From positions 62,001 to 126,000 of the forward strand of contig NZ_SJPK01000001.1 in the NCBI RefSeq assembly GCF_007859855.1: a stretch of DNA of 64,000 nucleotides. The letters are read 5' to 3'. A model generated the notes under the pieces. It saw only the letters and a program-made list of their open reading frames with translations, was not told the DNA's origin and did not search any database. The stretch's first letter is position 1. Every line of letters starts with the position of its first letter. The position numbers were made by a program, and so were the translations under genes. This DNA comes from Allorhodopirellula solitaria. GTDB lineage: Bacteria; Planctomycetota; Planctomycetia; Pirellulales; Pirellulaceae. Below, in pieces: positions 47,429-55,532 of the stretch.

Positions 47429-48020
47429 GTTTTCCGCTGGCCTCCCTGAGCCAAAACAAACCATACAATTGATTTTCCGTGTAGGGGCGGAGGCTTGAGT
47501 CGTTGTCGCCGGGTACGCGCCCGGACTGACGGCAACACTCCCACGACTAGCTCGATCGGCCCGCTTCGGCAGGCCCTTCGGGCTTTTCGTCGTTACACCA
47601 CCACATCCCAAAGCCCCAGCGAGGCAACCCGATGACAGCCCCAGGCAACGCCTGGGGATCCCAACGCCAAAACATCCCAAAGCCCCAACGGGGCAACCCT
47701 ATGACAGCCCCAGGCAACGCCTGGGGACCCAAACGCCAACACAACCCAAAGCCCCAACGGGGCATCCCTACGACAGCCGCGGCAACGCCTGGGGATCCCA
47801 AACGCCAACACATCCCAAAGCCCCAACGGGGCATCCCTATGACAGCCCCAGGCAACGCCTGGGGATCCCAACGCCAAAACATCCCAAAGCCCCAACGGGG
47901 CAACCCTATGACAGCCCCAGGCAACGCCTGGGGATCCCAACGCCAACACAACCCAAAGCCCCAACGGGGCGGCCCTATTTCTGCGCCGCTAAACCAACAA
48001 TCCTCTAGAGATCGGTAACC
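47429..48020. other. Intergenic region with terminator-like hairpin and repeat array
   Basis: Behind the TolC-type gene, GGCCC-ttc-GGGC followed by TTTT (about 47572-47585) could be a weak terminator. The rest, 47606-47983, is a tandem repeat array listed separately, which ends 37 bp before the folP start. Open frames across it on both strands are a consequence of the 69-bp repeat length. Confidence 0.6.
47606..47983. repeat. 69-bp tandem repeat array, family C
   Basis: About five and a half copies of a 68-69 bp unit with start points near 47606, 47674, 47743, 47812, 47881 and 47950. Each contains two palindromes: GCCCCAACGGGGC and CCCCAGGCAACGCCTGGGG. Copies differ at a few positions; the first has AGCGAGGC and the third has CGCGGCAACGCC. 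Because the unit is a multiple of three and lacks stops in several frames, both strands show long open frames without being coding. A single diverged copy is at 51233-51330. Confidence 0.93.
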
Positions 48021-48908
48021 ATGTCACTGATTTGGCAAACATCGGGTCGAACGATCACCATCGGACACCGCCCCCTTGTGATGGGGATTCTCAATCTCAC
48101 GCCGGACAGTTTCTCCGACGGCGGGCGTTTGTATGACAAAGCGTCCTCACTCCAGCTCGACGCCGCCCTTGCCGCCGGACTCCAGATGGCGGCCGACGGC
48201 GCGGACATGATCGATATCGGCGGTGAGAGCACACGTCCTTACAGCGAACCGGTCGACGCGTCCGTCGAACGGGATCGCGTCGTCCCTCTGATCGAACGAC
48301 TGGCACCACGCGTCGACATCCCGATCAGCATCGACACGAGTAAATCCAGCGTGGCGGAGGCGGCGATCGATGCAGGGGCAGAGATCGTTAACGACGTCAC
48401 GGGGCTCGAAAGCGACCCGGCCATGGCCGATCTCGTCCGCAAACGCGAGGTGGGTGTTTGTGTGATGCACATGCAAGGCACACCGCAAACCATGCAAGAT
48501 GCCCCGCAATATGAGGACGTGGTCGCCGACATCCGTCGCTATCTCATCGCCCGCCGTGACGCTTGCTTGGCCGCCGGCATCGAACAGTCGCGAATCTGTC
48601 TCGATCCCGGTATCGGGTTTGGCAAAACGCACCGACACAACATCGATCTGGTCCGCGGGATCGATCAGTTTACCGACCTCGGCTGCGTTTGCCTGATCGG
48701 GCATTCTCGCAAAGGGTTCATTCGTAAACGGCTGCAGTCGATCGTGTCCGCCTCGGGCCGAGAGCTCGATCCGATGGCTGGTACCCTGGGCGTCTCGCTG
48801 GCCGCAGCCGCGGCGGGCGCTCACATCCTCCGCGTCCACGACGTCGCCGAAACGGTCCAGGCCCTGACGCTATTCGAAGCCTGTGGCGGAATCAATCATC
48901 GTCGGTGA
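48021..48908 (+). CDS. folP: Dihydropteroate synthase
   Basis: Condenses 6-hydroxymethyl-dihydropterin pyrophosphate with p-aminobenzoate in folate synthesis; the target of sulfonamides. It has 295 residues. Family signatures are complete: MGILNLTPDSFSDGG at about residues 21-35, ADMIDIGGESTRP at 59-71, NDVTGLESDPAMA, CLDPGIGFGKT, CLIGHSRKGFIRK and the final RVHDV. It is cytoplasmic. The gene runs into the convergent S4-domain gene, overlapping its 3' end by 17 bp. A repeat array ends 37 bp upstream, so the promoter must lie in or before the array. Confidence 0.97.
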   Translation: MSLIWQTSGRTITIGHRPLVMGILNLTPDSFSDGGRLYDKASSLQLDAALAAGLQMAADGADMIDIGGESTRPYSEPVDASVERDRVVPLIERLAPRVDIPISIDTSKSSVAEAAIDAGAEIVNDVTGLESDPAMADLVRKREVGVCVMHMQGTPQTMQDAPQYEDVVADIRRYLIARRDACLAAGIEQSRICLDPGIGFGKTHRHNIDLVRGIDQFTDLGCVCLIGHSRKGFIRKRLQSIVSASGRELDPMAGTLGVSLAAAAAGAHILRVHDVAETVQALTLFEACGGINHRR

Positions 48909-49104
48909 CCTCGACCACCCACACCTCGCTGTTCCAATTGACCTCATCGCCAGTCCGAAGTTGCCGCCGACGACGCGTCTCCACCTCGTCGTTGACCAAC
49001 ACCTCGCCGGCTTGAATGCGGACCTTCGCTTCACCACCGGTACCGACGATACCTGCCGCTTTGAGGAAATCATCCAAGCGGATCATGGGTTGTGTTTCAC
49101 TCAT
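48892..49104 (-). CDS. Small S4-domain RNA-binding protein
   Basis: A 70-residue protein consisting of one S4 RNA-binding domain of the YbcJ/YaaA type: MIRLDDFLKAAGIVGTGGEAKVRIQAGEVLVNDEVETRRR, split here across two motifs, IRLDDFLKAAG and EVLVNDEVETRRRRQLRTGD. It would bind structured RNA, perhaps rRNA. Its ATG overlaps the stop codon of the upstream nuclease-fold gene (ATGA), so it is translationally coupled. Its 3' end overlaps folP by 17 bp on the other strand. Confidence 0.9.
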   Translation of the reverse strand: MSETQPMIRLDDFLKAAGIVGTGGEAKVRIQAGEVLVNDEVETRRRRQLRTGDEVNWNSEVWVVEVTDDD

Positions 49105-50114
49105 CGAATCTCAAACTCCGCTACCAAAGGATAATGATCACTGAGGTCACGGTTCGCCGCATCGATCTCCCAGTAGTGGTTCCAGTGCTCATCGAGAAGA
49201 TCAGCGCCGCCGCGAATCGACAGATCAGGGCGGACGTCGACGCTCCGTAAACAGAGGTCCGGGCGGCCCGGTTCGTCTCCGATGAGCGATCGGCTGACGA
49301 TTATCCGATCAAACTGTTTGCCAGATAATAGGTGTGTCTGCCGCCGAGCGACAGGCACCTGCTCGATCAGATCCACGAGATCGTCTTGGGGGTCGGCGGT
49401 GCGACGTCCCATCAATATCGCCATCTCGCTGCCGCCGGCAACCTCGCCCGCCAATTCTTGCGTATTGAAATCTCCGACGACCATCACGTGCGTGGAGCTC
49501 CGCTGCCAAACCTGCATCCAACGCAGCAAACTCGCCGCCTGTTTCTGCCGCAAACGCTCGGCTGCCACACCACTCCTCAAATGCACATTGACGACGAGAA
49601 TCGTTTCGATTTGCCCAGCGACGGGAATTTCGATCAACGCCGCGAGATGTTTCGTGACACCGGCATAGGTCTCCTGCCGCTGCATCGACCCGGTCACCTC
49701 ACCACGCATCAACGTCAACACTTCGGTGGGCCGGGTCGTCAGAATGCCAACGTCCTGTTCGGTGGCATGATCTTCACCCTCGATGGCATTATCCTGGTAC
49801 TTCAGACCATGCTCGCGATCGAGTGCTCGCGCCAGGTACCACAACACGCGCGGCCCCTCCACTTCTTGCAATGCAACAATCGACGGCTGAACCTCGGCGA
49901 TGGACGCTGCGACCGCATCCCGTCGCCAATTCCACAAGCCGCGAGTCGGGGCCGATTTTTCCCGGGCGAGAGCGCTATAATTCCCCTGCTTGGAGTCGTC
50001 AAAAAACCACTCGAGATTCCAGCACATCACTGAAAACCCGGGCTCCGCTGCCGAAACCACCGGGGGCCTCCACCCTGCGATCGCAATCACCACCAACAGC
50101 CAGCAAGTTCTCAT
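49101..50114 (-). CDS. Secreted endonuclease/exonuclease/phosphatase-fold protein
   Basis: A 337-residue protein from the ATG at 50114 (MRTCWLLVVIAIAGWRPPVV), chosen because it opens a signal peptide ending near VVSAAEPG. A longer frame runs to 50573 but crosses the divergent pseudopilin gene. The fold motifs are there: SVMCWNLEWFFDD, IVALQEVEGP with the metal-binding Glu, NVHLRSG, MVVGDFNTQ and LSDHYPLVAEF with the terminal Asp-His pair. It should be a metal-dependent phosphoesterase acting outside the cytoplasm, on DNA, RNA, lipid or another phosphodiester; the substrate is unknown. Coupled to the S4-domain gene by a 4-bp overlap. Confidence 0.85.
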   Translation of the reverse strand: MRTCWLLVVIAIAGWRPPVVSAAEPGFSVMCWNLEWFFDDSKQGNYSALAREKSAPTRGLWNWRRDAVAASIAEVQPSIVALQEVEGPRVLWYLARALDREHGLKYQDNAIEGEDHATEQDVGILTTRPTEVLTLMRGEVTGSMQRQETYAGVTKHLAALIEIPVAGQIETILVVNVHLRSGVAAERLRQKQAASLLRWMQVWQRSSTHVMVVGDFNTQELAGEVAGGSEMAILMGRRTADPQDDLVDLIEQVPVARRQTHLLSGKQFDRIIVSRSLIGDEPGRPDLCLRSVDVRPDLSIRGGADLLDEHWNHYWEIDAANRDLSDHYPLVAEFEIR

Positions 50115-50261
50115 CCGGAAAGCTCCCCAATCCAATCCAACCCATTTCGAAAACAGCCGTAGAGAAAGACACAGTTGCCTACGCCCATCCCTTCCCAACC
50201 GAGATGCGATAGCATGCGTTCTCACGTAGCCAGCCATCCGATTACCACCATAGAGTATTTC

Positions 50262-51119
50262 ATGAATCCGCGACCGGTCCCCAGGAACGCATTCTCGCTG
50301 CTCGAGCTGATCGTCATCATCACCATCGTGGCCATCCTGCTGGCGATTTCGATTCCCGTCGTTCGCGACATGCGTTCGCTTTCTCGGCGCAGCAACTGTG
50401 ACCAGAACTTGAGCCGCTTGGTAATGGCGTGCCAGGCCTATGCGGATAACTTCAAGCACTTGCCCAGCGGCACGTTGACGACGTCCGCGCAGGTTTTTCA
50501 AAACGGCAACCTCGCTGACACCAGCCCTGCAGAGACACTCAGCATCCTGAGCTTGCCCGAAGGCTATCACCACAACTGGATCTCGTCGCTACTGCGCTAC
50601 CTCGACCGCGAGGCTCTCTACGATTCGATCGATTTCGAGGTGGGCGTTTCCGCACCGGCGAACGACGCTGTGCGGGAGACAAGCCTCGCGTTCCTGCGCT
50701 GCCCCGCTTCCATCGGCGAACAGATCCCCAACACGACGAGCTACGCGGGAATGCACGCGAGCCAAGCGGAGCCTATCGGTGTCAACAACGATGGACTGTT
50801 GATGCTCAATCGCTGGATCGCCCTCAGCGACATTGCCGACGGCACCGCCTACACGATTTTATTGGGCGAAAAACTATCGCCGCCCGAACACGACTTGGGC
50901 TGGATGAGCGGCACCCGCAGCAGCCTCCGCAACGCGGGCACCGCGATCAATGAAAGCGTATCATCCGACGTCTTCGAGGACCCGCATTACGTGGGTGGCC
51001 TCGGTAGCCTGCATGCCGGCGGTGCCTCCGTCGGGATGGCCGATGGCGCCGTGAAATTCCTGCAAGACTCGATCGACCCGGCCGTTTTCCAAGCCATGGT
51101 CAACCGCGAAGACAATTAG
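50262..51119 (+). CDS. DUF1559-type pseudopilin-like protein, second copy
   Basis: A 285-residue protein from the ATG at 50262 (MNPRPVPRNAFSLLELIVII). The pilin-like N-terminus has Ala rather than the usual Gly before the processing site, followed by FSLLE with Glu at +5; alanine is tolerated by some prepilin peptidases. The body has the DUF1559 pattern (SNCDQNLSRLVMACQAYADNF, TSYAGMHASQ, ASVGMADGAVKFLQDSI) but is shorter than the copy at 25.4 kb. Divergent from the nuclease-fold gene, sharing a 147-bp promoter region. Confidence 0.9.
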   Translation: MNPRPVPRNAFSLLELIVIITIVAILLAISIPVVRDMRSLSRRSNCDQNLSRLVMACQAYADNFKHLPSGTLTTSAQVFQNGNLADTSPAETLSILSLPEGYHHNWISSLLRYLDREALYDSIDFEVGVSAPANDAVRETSLAFLRCPASIGEQIPNTTSYAGMHASQAEPIGVNNDGLLMLNRWIALSDIADGTAYTILLGEKLSPPEHDLGWMSGTRSSLRNAGTAINESVSSDVFEDPHYVGGLGSLHAGGASVGMADGAVKFLQDSIDPAVFQAMVNREDN

Positions 51120-51158
51120 ATCCAGCATCGCGCGATCAATCAGTAGCGAATTTTGTCT

Positions 51159-51196
51159 GTAGTGGACGAGGCGACGAGCTGTTGATTACCCACAAG
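51159..51196 (+). repeat. Family A left arm, solitary
   Basis: GTAGTGGACGAGGCGACGAG followed by CTGTTGATTACCCACAAG, identical in form to the left arm of the copy at 57518 and at 54900. No interior family A sequence follows it. A second partial inner arm lies 208 bp on, at 51404. Confidence 0.85.
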
Positions 51197-51232
51197 TGCA
51201 GCATTCTATCGATTGCTGAAGAAAGCTCATGA

Positions 51233-51330
51233 CAACGCCCCAACGGGGCAGTTCTATGAAAGCCCCAGGCAACGCCTGGGGTTTCAGACGCCACCACCTC
51301 GCGTTAGCCCCAACGGGGCGGCTCTATTTG
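51233..51330. repeat. Single family C repeat unit
   Basis: GCCCCAACGGGGC appears at both ends with CCCCAGGCAACGCCTGGGG between, as in the 69-bp array at 47606-47983. The spacing is longer after the second palindrome (TTTCAGACGCCACC). Confidence 0.85.
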
Positions 51331-51424
51331 CACATACCATCCGAACGGCAGGATTGCGGCGAACACAGTCGATCATGCAGTGCAAAAAAACTCGTTGCCT
51401 CCTGCCAGTTACCCACAAGTTTCC

Positions 51425-51481
51425 TACGCCGGAGGCGTTGAAGAAAATAGCCGGTGGTCGAGCGCAGCGAACACCACCGGA
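51425..51481. repeat. Family B hairpin repeat
   Basis: TACGCCGGAGGCGTTGAAG then AAAATAGCCGGTGGT and ACCACCGGA; the last two form an 8-bp stem. A second copy with small changes is at 55207-55265. Both sit next to family A sequence. Confidence 0.8.
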
Positions 51482-51491
51482 TACGCTCCCC

Positions 51492-53927
51492 TTAAAACAA
51501 CGGCACCGCGTCGCCCTCGGGGGTCATCTGCCATGGCGTCCACACGATCCTTGGATCGCTGACTTTCATATCACCTTTGCGCGGTCGGATCACGATCGTT
51601 TCCAGTTCGAGATTCTCAATCGCAAACGATTCGGTGAGATCGCTGAGCTCGGCCTCCAATCTCGCACTCATGTCGTCCATGTCCATCCGGTACTCTTCGA
51701 GCTGCCGCTCTGCCCGTTCCACATCGCCATGCTGCTGTGCCGTGCGACTGGCGCTACGAGCCGCCGTAGAGACCTTCGAAACGTTCGTCTTACTAAAGAT
51801 CTTCCGGCCCATGAACGCACTGAGCACGGATGTTCCAAGCGATACCAGCGAGCCTACTTTGGCGTTGTCGTACTGCGCCGATTCACGCGACACTCGGTCC
51901 TCGGCGGTGCGAATCTTACTCTTGATCGACTCCATTTTCTTCAAGTATTTCTGCCGTAACTTGTCCGTCTCCAAATCCCGTTGCTCGCGCGCAGCCTGTT
52001 GGAAATGCAGTCGCGATTCGCTCTCTGAGAGACCTGCCGGTGCATACTCATCCAAAACCTCACTCTTGTAGAGCTCCATCGGCTGATGACGATAGAGATA
52101 GTCCTTGAGATCCTTGAAGATGGACTTCACCGAGGCCTTGCCACGCAGCTCATCGGGCAGGGGCGAGAACGAAAAACTGGAATCTGGTTTCGCCTCCAAC
52201 TCCGCATCAGGAGCGAGCGGTTCACTCGACTCCCAACCGTCCTGGAGCACGCCCTTGCCACAGAGGAGTATCTGTTGCACGTCGACCCACGAATCGACTC
52301 CCGCGGAACTGCGAACGAAATGCAGCGTCCCTTCACCCAACAGGGCGGCCCGGTAGAGCCGCTCGCCCTCTCCACGCACAAACTGATGGGGCAACAGGAA
52401 GGATTCGTCAATTCCCGCTGGCAACACCGGCCGCGTTGGTGTGATGGTGCGTTTCGCGACGGGAACGTTTTTGGCTTTGCTTAACTTGGCGAGCTGCGCC
52501 TTGCGGTCTGCCATCAAGGTCTGGATCTGGTCGCGCGCCAACGGTCCGGCCAGAAACGACATCGCCCAGCGTGTTTGAAACACTGTCGGTGCGTCGTCGT
52601 GAACATTATTCATCAGGAAAACGCGTTTCCCCAAAGACGCGAGCAGTTGTTCCATCTCGCCGCGGTCGAACGGTTTCCCCGACTGGGCCGCCGCACCCTC
52701 GAGACCCTCAAGCACGCGAGCCTTGTCGCGTTCGGTCTGCAATCGCCCCAGGAACCAGGTCCCGATGTTAGACAGCCCCTTGTAATCGAGATCGACTGGG
52801 TTCTGCGTCGCCAGTGTCACGCCCAGCCCATAGGCTCGGGCCTGTTTGAGCAAAGTCAGCATGGGCGGTTTCGAAGGCGGATTGGCAACCGGAGGGAAGT
52901 ACCCCGCCACCTCATCCATGTAGAGAATCGCGCGGAGCGAGCTCGTGCCGCTCTGCGTCCGCATCCATGCCACGACCTCGTTGAGCAGGATCGTCACAAA
53001 AAACATCCGTTCCTTCTCGCTCAAGTGTGCGATCGAGAGGATGGAGATCCGCGGCTTGCCCTCATCGGTGTGCAGCAGCTTTTTGATCGACAATGGCTCG
53101 CCTTCGAGCCAAGAGGAAAATGCCGGTGACGCCAACACGTTGTTGAGCATCATGGCCAGCTTGCCCCGCTCGCTCGCCGGCATGAACGATTCCAGATCCA
53201 ACACACCCACGCGGGTGATCGGCGGCGCGTTGACCAGGCCAATCAAATCGCCCACCGAAACGTTGCGTTTCTCACGCCAACAGTGATCGAGTATCGAGCT
53301 GATCAGAATATGTTCGCGCGATAACAGCGGATCGGCATCGATGCCGAGAAGCGTCAACAGTCCCGACGCCGCGCCGGTGACGCGTTCCCGCATCGCGTCG
53401 GCGTCCTCGAGCACTTCGGAAGGCGGGCAATCAAAACTTTTCAAAACAGTCAGCGGCAACCCAATGTTACTACCGGGCGTGTAGATCGCAACATCCGCCG
53501 CCGCCTTGTACTTGCCCACCCGCTCGGCCGACTCACCCCATGACTCGAGCCCCTCTTTCCAGTCCTTGGCTGTCGACGCCGCCAACTCATCGAGCGTAAG
53601 CCCCTTGCGACTGGCGTCGCCCGCTTCCAGCCACGGCCGGAAATCGTCAGCCCGCATGTCCGGAAACGCCAACATCAAGTTGGCCAGATCGCCTTTCGGG
53701 TCGATACAGATCGCGGGAATCCCATCCATCGCCGCCTCCTCCAACAGCGAGATGCACAGCCCCGTCTTCCCGCTGCCGGTCATCCCCACGCACATCGCAT
53801 GCGTGCAGAGATCCTTGGCGTCGTAGAGCATCAGATCATCGAGCAGCTTGGCATCGGCGAGGTCGTAATGACGCCCCAAATAGAACGTGGCGAGCTTCTC
53901 AAATACGTCAGGCGATGGAACGGCCAT
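51492..53927 (-). CDS. HerA/VirB4-like ATPase with C-terminal coiled-coil region
   Basis: An 811-residue protein from the ATG at 53927 (MAVPSPDVFEKLATFYLG). The ATPase core has Walker A CVGMTGSGKTGL at residues 48-55, ICIDPKGDLANLM, Walker B RAILYMDEVAGYFPP, and the sensor-like TLATQNPVDLDYKGLSNIGTW plus an arginine in GRLQTERDKARVL. That matches DUF87/HerA-type hexameric ATPases. From about residue 590 a charged helical region with coiled-coil pattern follows (EQRDLETDKLRQKYLKKMES), then a small hydrophobic patch (VSLGTSVLSAFMGRKIF) and a beta-rich end. No nurA-like nuclease is adjacent. It may move DNA or protein; its partner is unknown. Confidence 0.85.
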   Translation of the reverse strand: MAVPSPDVFEKLATFYLGRHYDLADAKLLDDLMLYDAKDLCTHAMCVGMTGSGKTGLCISLLEEAAMDGIPAICIDPKGDLANLMLAFPDMRADDFRPWLEAGDASRKGLTLDELAASTAKDWKEGLESWGESAERVGKYKAAADVAIYTPGSNIGLPLTVLKSFDCPPSEVLEDADAMRERVTGAASGLLTLLGIDADPLLSREHILISSILDHCWREKRNVSVGDLIGLVNAPPITRVGVLDLESFMPASERGKLAMMLNNVLASPAFSSWLEGEPLSIKKLLHTDEGKPRISILSIAHLSEKERMFFVTILLNEVVAWMRTQSGTSSLRAILYMDEVAGYFPPVANPPSKPPMLTLLKQARAYGLGVTLATQNPVDLDYKGLSNIGTWFLGRLQTERDKARVLEGLEGAAAQSGKPFDRGEMEQLLASLGKRVFLMNNVHDDAPTVFQTRWAMSFLAGPLARDQIQTLMADRKAQLAKLSKAKNVPVAKRTITPTRPVLPAGIDESFLLPHQFVRGEGERLYRAALLGEGTLHFVRSSAGVDSWVDVQQILLCGKGVLQDGWESSEPLAPDAELEAKPDSSFSFSPLPDELRGKASVKSIFKDLKDYLYRHQPMELYKSEVLDEYAPAGLSESESRLHFQQAAREQRDLETDKLRQKYLKKMESIKSKIRTAEDRVSRESAQYDNAKVGSLVSLGTSVLSAFMGRKIFSKTNVSKVSTAARSASRTAQQHGDVERAERQLEEYRMDMDDMSARLEAELSDLTESFAIENLELETIVIRPRKGDMKVSDPRIVWTPWQMTPEGDAVPLF

Positions 53928-54060
53928 GGCAGAATCATTCTTCAGAGGCAATGCAAATATTCAGCTTGGCTGATAACATACCCCATCGCACGTCCGCCGC
54001 GAAACTCGCCCCGGGTTTCAGCCCATTCACTATCCGCCTCCACGACTCCGCACTGCTTTC

Positions 54061-54888
54061 ATGCTTCATCTCCACGACAAGATCCAAGAAACCTGTGCCT
54101 TCATCCGACAACACACCAAGCAAACGCCACGTGTCGGCATCATCCTCGGCACAGGACTCGGCGGACTCGTCGACGACATCGACGTCGAAGCCACCCTGGA
54201 GTATGCCGACATCCCCAACTTCCTCAGCTCCACGGCGACCGGCCACGCCGGCCGGCTCGTGATCGGAACCCTCGCCGGCGTCCCGATCATGGCGATGGAA
54301 GGTCGCTTCCATTTCTACGAAGGCTACTCGCTGCAAGACATCACGTTGCCCGTGCGTGTCTTCAAAGAACTCGGCGCAGAACTCTTGATCGTCAGTAACG
54401 CCTGCGGTGGTCTCAATCCGTACTATCAAAATGGCGACATCATGGTCATCGAGGACCAAATGAACCTGATGGGGGGCAATCCGTTGATCGGAATCAACGA
54501 CGACCGGCTCGGACCACGCTTCCCCGATATGTGCGAACCCTACAGCCACGAGTGGATCGAGCGGACGATGAACGTCGCCCATCGCGAAGGGCTCTATCCT
54601 CACAAAGGCGTGTTCGTCGCCGTCGCCGGCCCCTGCCTCGAAACACGCGCCGAGTACCGCTTCCTACGCAGCGCCGGTGCCGATGTCGTGGGCATGAGCA
54701 CCGTTCCCGAAACAATCGTCGCAATCCACTGCGGGTTGAAAGTCGTCGGCCTGAGTGTGATCACCGACATGTGCTTGCCCGATGCAATCGAGCCCGCCAA
54801 CGTCGCCGAAATCATCGCCACCGCCAACGCCGCCGAACCCCGCCTCCGCGCCATCGTCCGCGGCGTCGTCAGCGAACTGAGCAGCTAA
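54061..54888 (+). CDS. punA: Purine nucleoside phosphorylase
   Basis: Phosphorolyses purine nucleosides to base and ribose 1-phosphate. It has 275 residues and matches the trimeric PNP (PNP/MTAP type) family: GIILGTGLGGLVDDI, TGHAGRLVIGTL, MEGRFHFYEGYS, SNACGGLNPYYQNGDIMVI, AGPCLETRAEYRFLRSAGADVVGMSTVPE and VITDMCLPD. The conserved Asn replacement determining 6-oxopurine preference (VITDMC) is present. It is cytoplasmic. Divergent from the HerA-like gene, 133 bp apart. Together with apt and purB it serves purine recycling. Confidence 0.96.
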   Translation: MLHLHDKIQETCAFIRQHTKQTPRVGIILGTGLGGLVDDIDVEATLEYADIPNFLSSTATGHAGRLVIGTLAGVPIMAMEGRFHFYEGYSLQDITLPVRVFKELGAELLIVSNACGGLNPYYQNGDIMVIEDQMNLMGGNPLIGINDDRLGPRFPDMCEPYSHEWIERTMNVAHREGLYPHKGVFVAVAGPCLETRAEYRFLRSAGADVVGMSTVPETIVAIHCGLKVVGLSVITDMCLPDAIEPANVAEIIATANAAEPRLRAIVRGVVSELSS

Positions 54889-54899
54889 GCCCCGAATTG

Positions 54900-55176
54900 G
54901 TAGTGGACGAGGCGACGAGCTGTTGATTACCCGCAAGTTTGCTCCCCCGTGTGCTTGTCACACGCCGAAGCGACGTTTTCAAATTAGAAAACCACGGTAT
55001 CGACACAAGTTCCCCTGTCAGCTTGTCTGACAGGAAACCAAGTCGATCAACTTTGCTGTCATGCGGGGCAAGCCCGCATGGGAGCGGGGTGAATGCTCCA
55101 TCTTGATCTAATCACAAAACGGAGATTCCTGTCAGACAAGCTGACAGGGGATCCGGTTTTGTGGGTAATCAACAGC
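54900..55176 (+). repeat. Family A inverted-repeat element, copy 2
   Basis: The best preserved inner ends: GCTGTTGATTACCCGCAA at 54919 and TTGTGGGTAATCAACAGC ending at 55176 are near-perfect inverted repeats (18 bp). The left outer arm GTAGTGGACGAGGCGACGAG is kept, the right one is replaced. The interior contains TGTGCTTGTCACA, two CCTGTCAG/CTGACAGG hairpins in opposite order, and CATGCGGGGCAAGCCCGCATG, another palindrome. Nearly identical to copy 3 over about 230 bp. Confidence 0.9.
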
Positions 55177-55206
55177 AGGCCACGAGTCCTCCACCCGCAA
55201 GTCTTC

Positions 55207-55265
55207 GTACGCTGGAGGCGTGTAAGAAAATAGCCGGTGGTTTGAGCAAAGCGAACACCCCCGGA
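55207..55265. repeat. Family B hairpin repeat, copy 2
   Basis: TACGCTGGAGGCGTGTAAG then AAAATAGCCGGTGGTTTGAG and ending in ACCCCCGGA. Compared with 51425-51481 it has several substitutions that weaken the terminal stem. Confidence 0.75.
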
Positions 55266-55280
55266 TCCATCATCACCCGC

Positions 55281-55340
55281 CCAGCGAAGTCGGGAGGGTC
55301 GGAAGACGAGCCTTTCGCGAGTCTTCCGGGGAGGGCCGAC
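55281..55340. repeat. Family E palindromic repeat, copy 2
   Basis: GTCGGGAGGGTCGGAAGACG followed by AGCCTTTCGCGAGTCTTCC and GGGGAGGGCCGAC. The GGAAGAC/GTCTTCC pair forms the stem here, in the place of GGCCCGC/GCGGGCC in the unit at 42761. The GGGAGGGTCGG and GGGGAGGG frames are shared. Confidence 0.6.
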
Positions 55341-55532
55341 AGCGCAACGGAACGTCCTGAACCAGCGTGCCCGCCGTCCCCGAGCCTCGCGGCCTTTCTG
55401 TTTTGCCGAGATGGAACGCGCCCAGTCCGATTCACCCCCGCACTCATTCTGCTAAACTACGGGCCTCGTTCTGAGGCAGTCCCTTGTTCCCGATCTGCCA
55501 CGCTTCCTCGATTCTCGAAGTACCCTGCTCCC

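Larger units (their letters stand above)
51120..51491. other. Intergenic region of nested repeats
   Basis: No gene is supported. It holds a solitary family A arm (51159-51196), a single family C unit (51233-51330), a second family A inner arm (51404-51420) and a family B hairpin unit (51425-51481). The order suggests a family A element whose interior was replaced by other repeats. Confidence 0.7.
54889..55532. other. Intergenic repeat-rich region
   Basis: Between punA and the TerB-like gene lie a full family A element (54900-55176), a family B unit (55207-55265) and a family E unit (55281-55340). A frame open from 55161 into the TerB-like gene is a readthrough of these repeats, not coding. 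The operon promoter probably lies between 55341 and 55532. Confidence 0.7.

Noticed and set aside
47606-47983. Possible CRISPR array
   Set aside because: The units are contiguous with no unique spacers between repeats and no cas gene is present.
47593-48018. Long open frames on both strands with Trp/Gly- and Pro/Gln-rich repeats
   Set aside because: They are read across the 69-bp tandem repeat. The unit is divisible by three and has no stops in those frames, and neither product resembles a protein family.
50115-50573. N-terminal extension of the nuclease-fold protein
   Set aside because: It overlaps the start of the divergent pseudopilin gene and is not conserved sequence; the signal peptide begins at 50114.
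51213-51959. 248-codon plus-strand frame
   Set aside because: It covers repeats and the antisense of the HerA-like gene's 3' end.
55161-55532. Upstream extension of the TerB-like gene
   Set aside because: It is made of family A, B and E repeats; the ATG at 55533 starts the conserved part.
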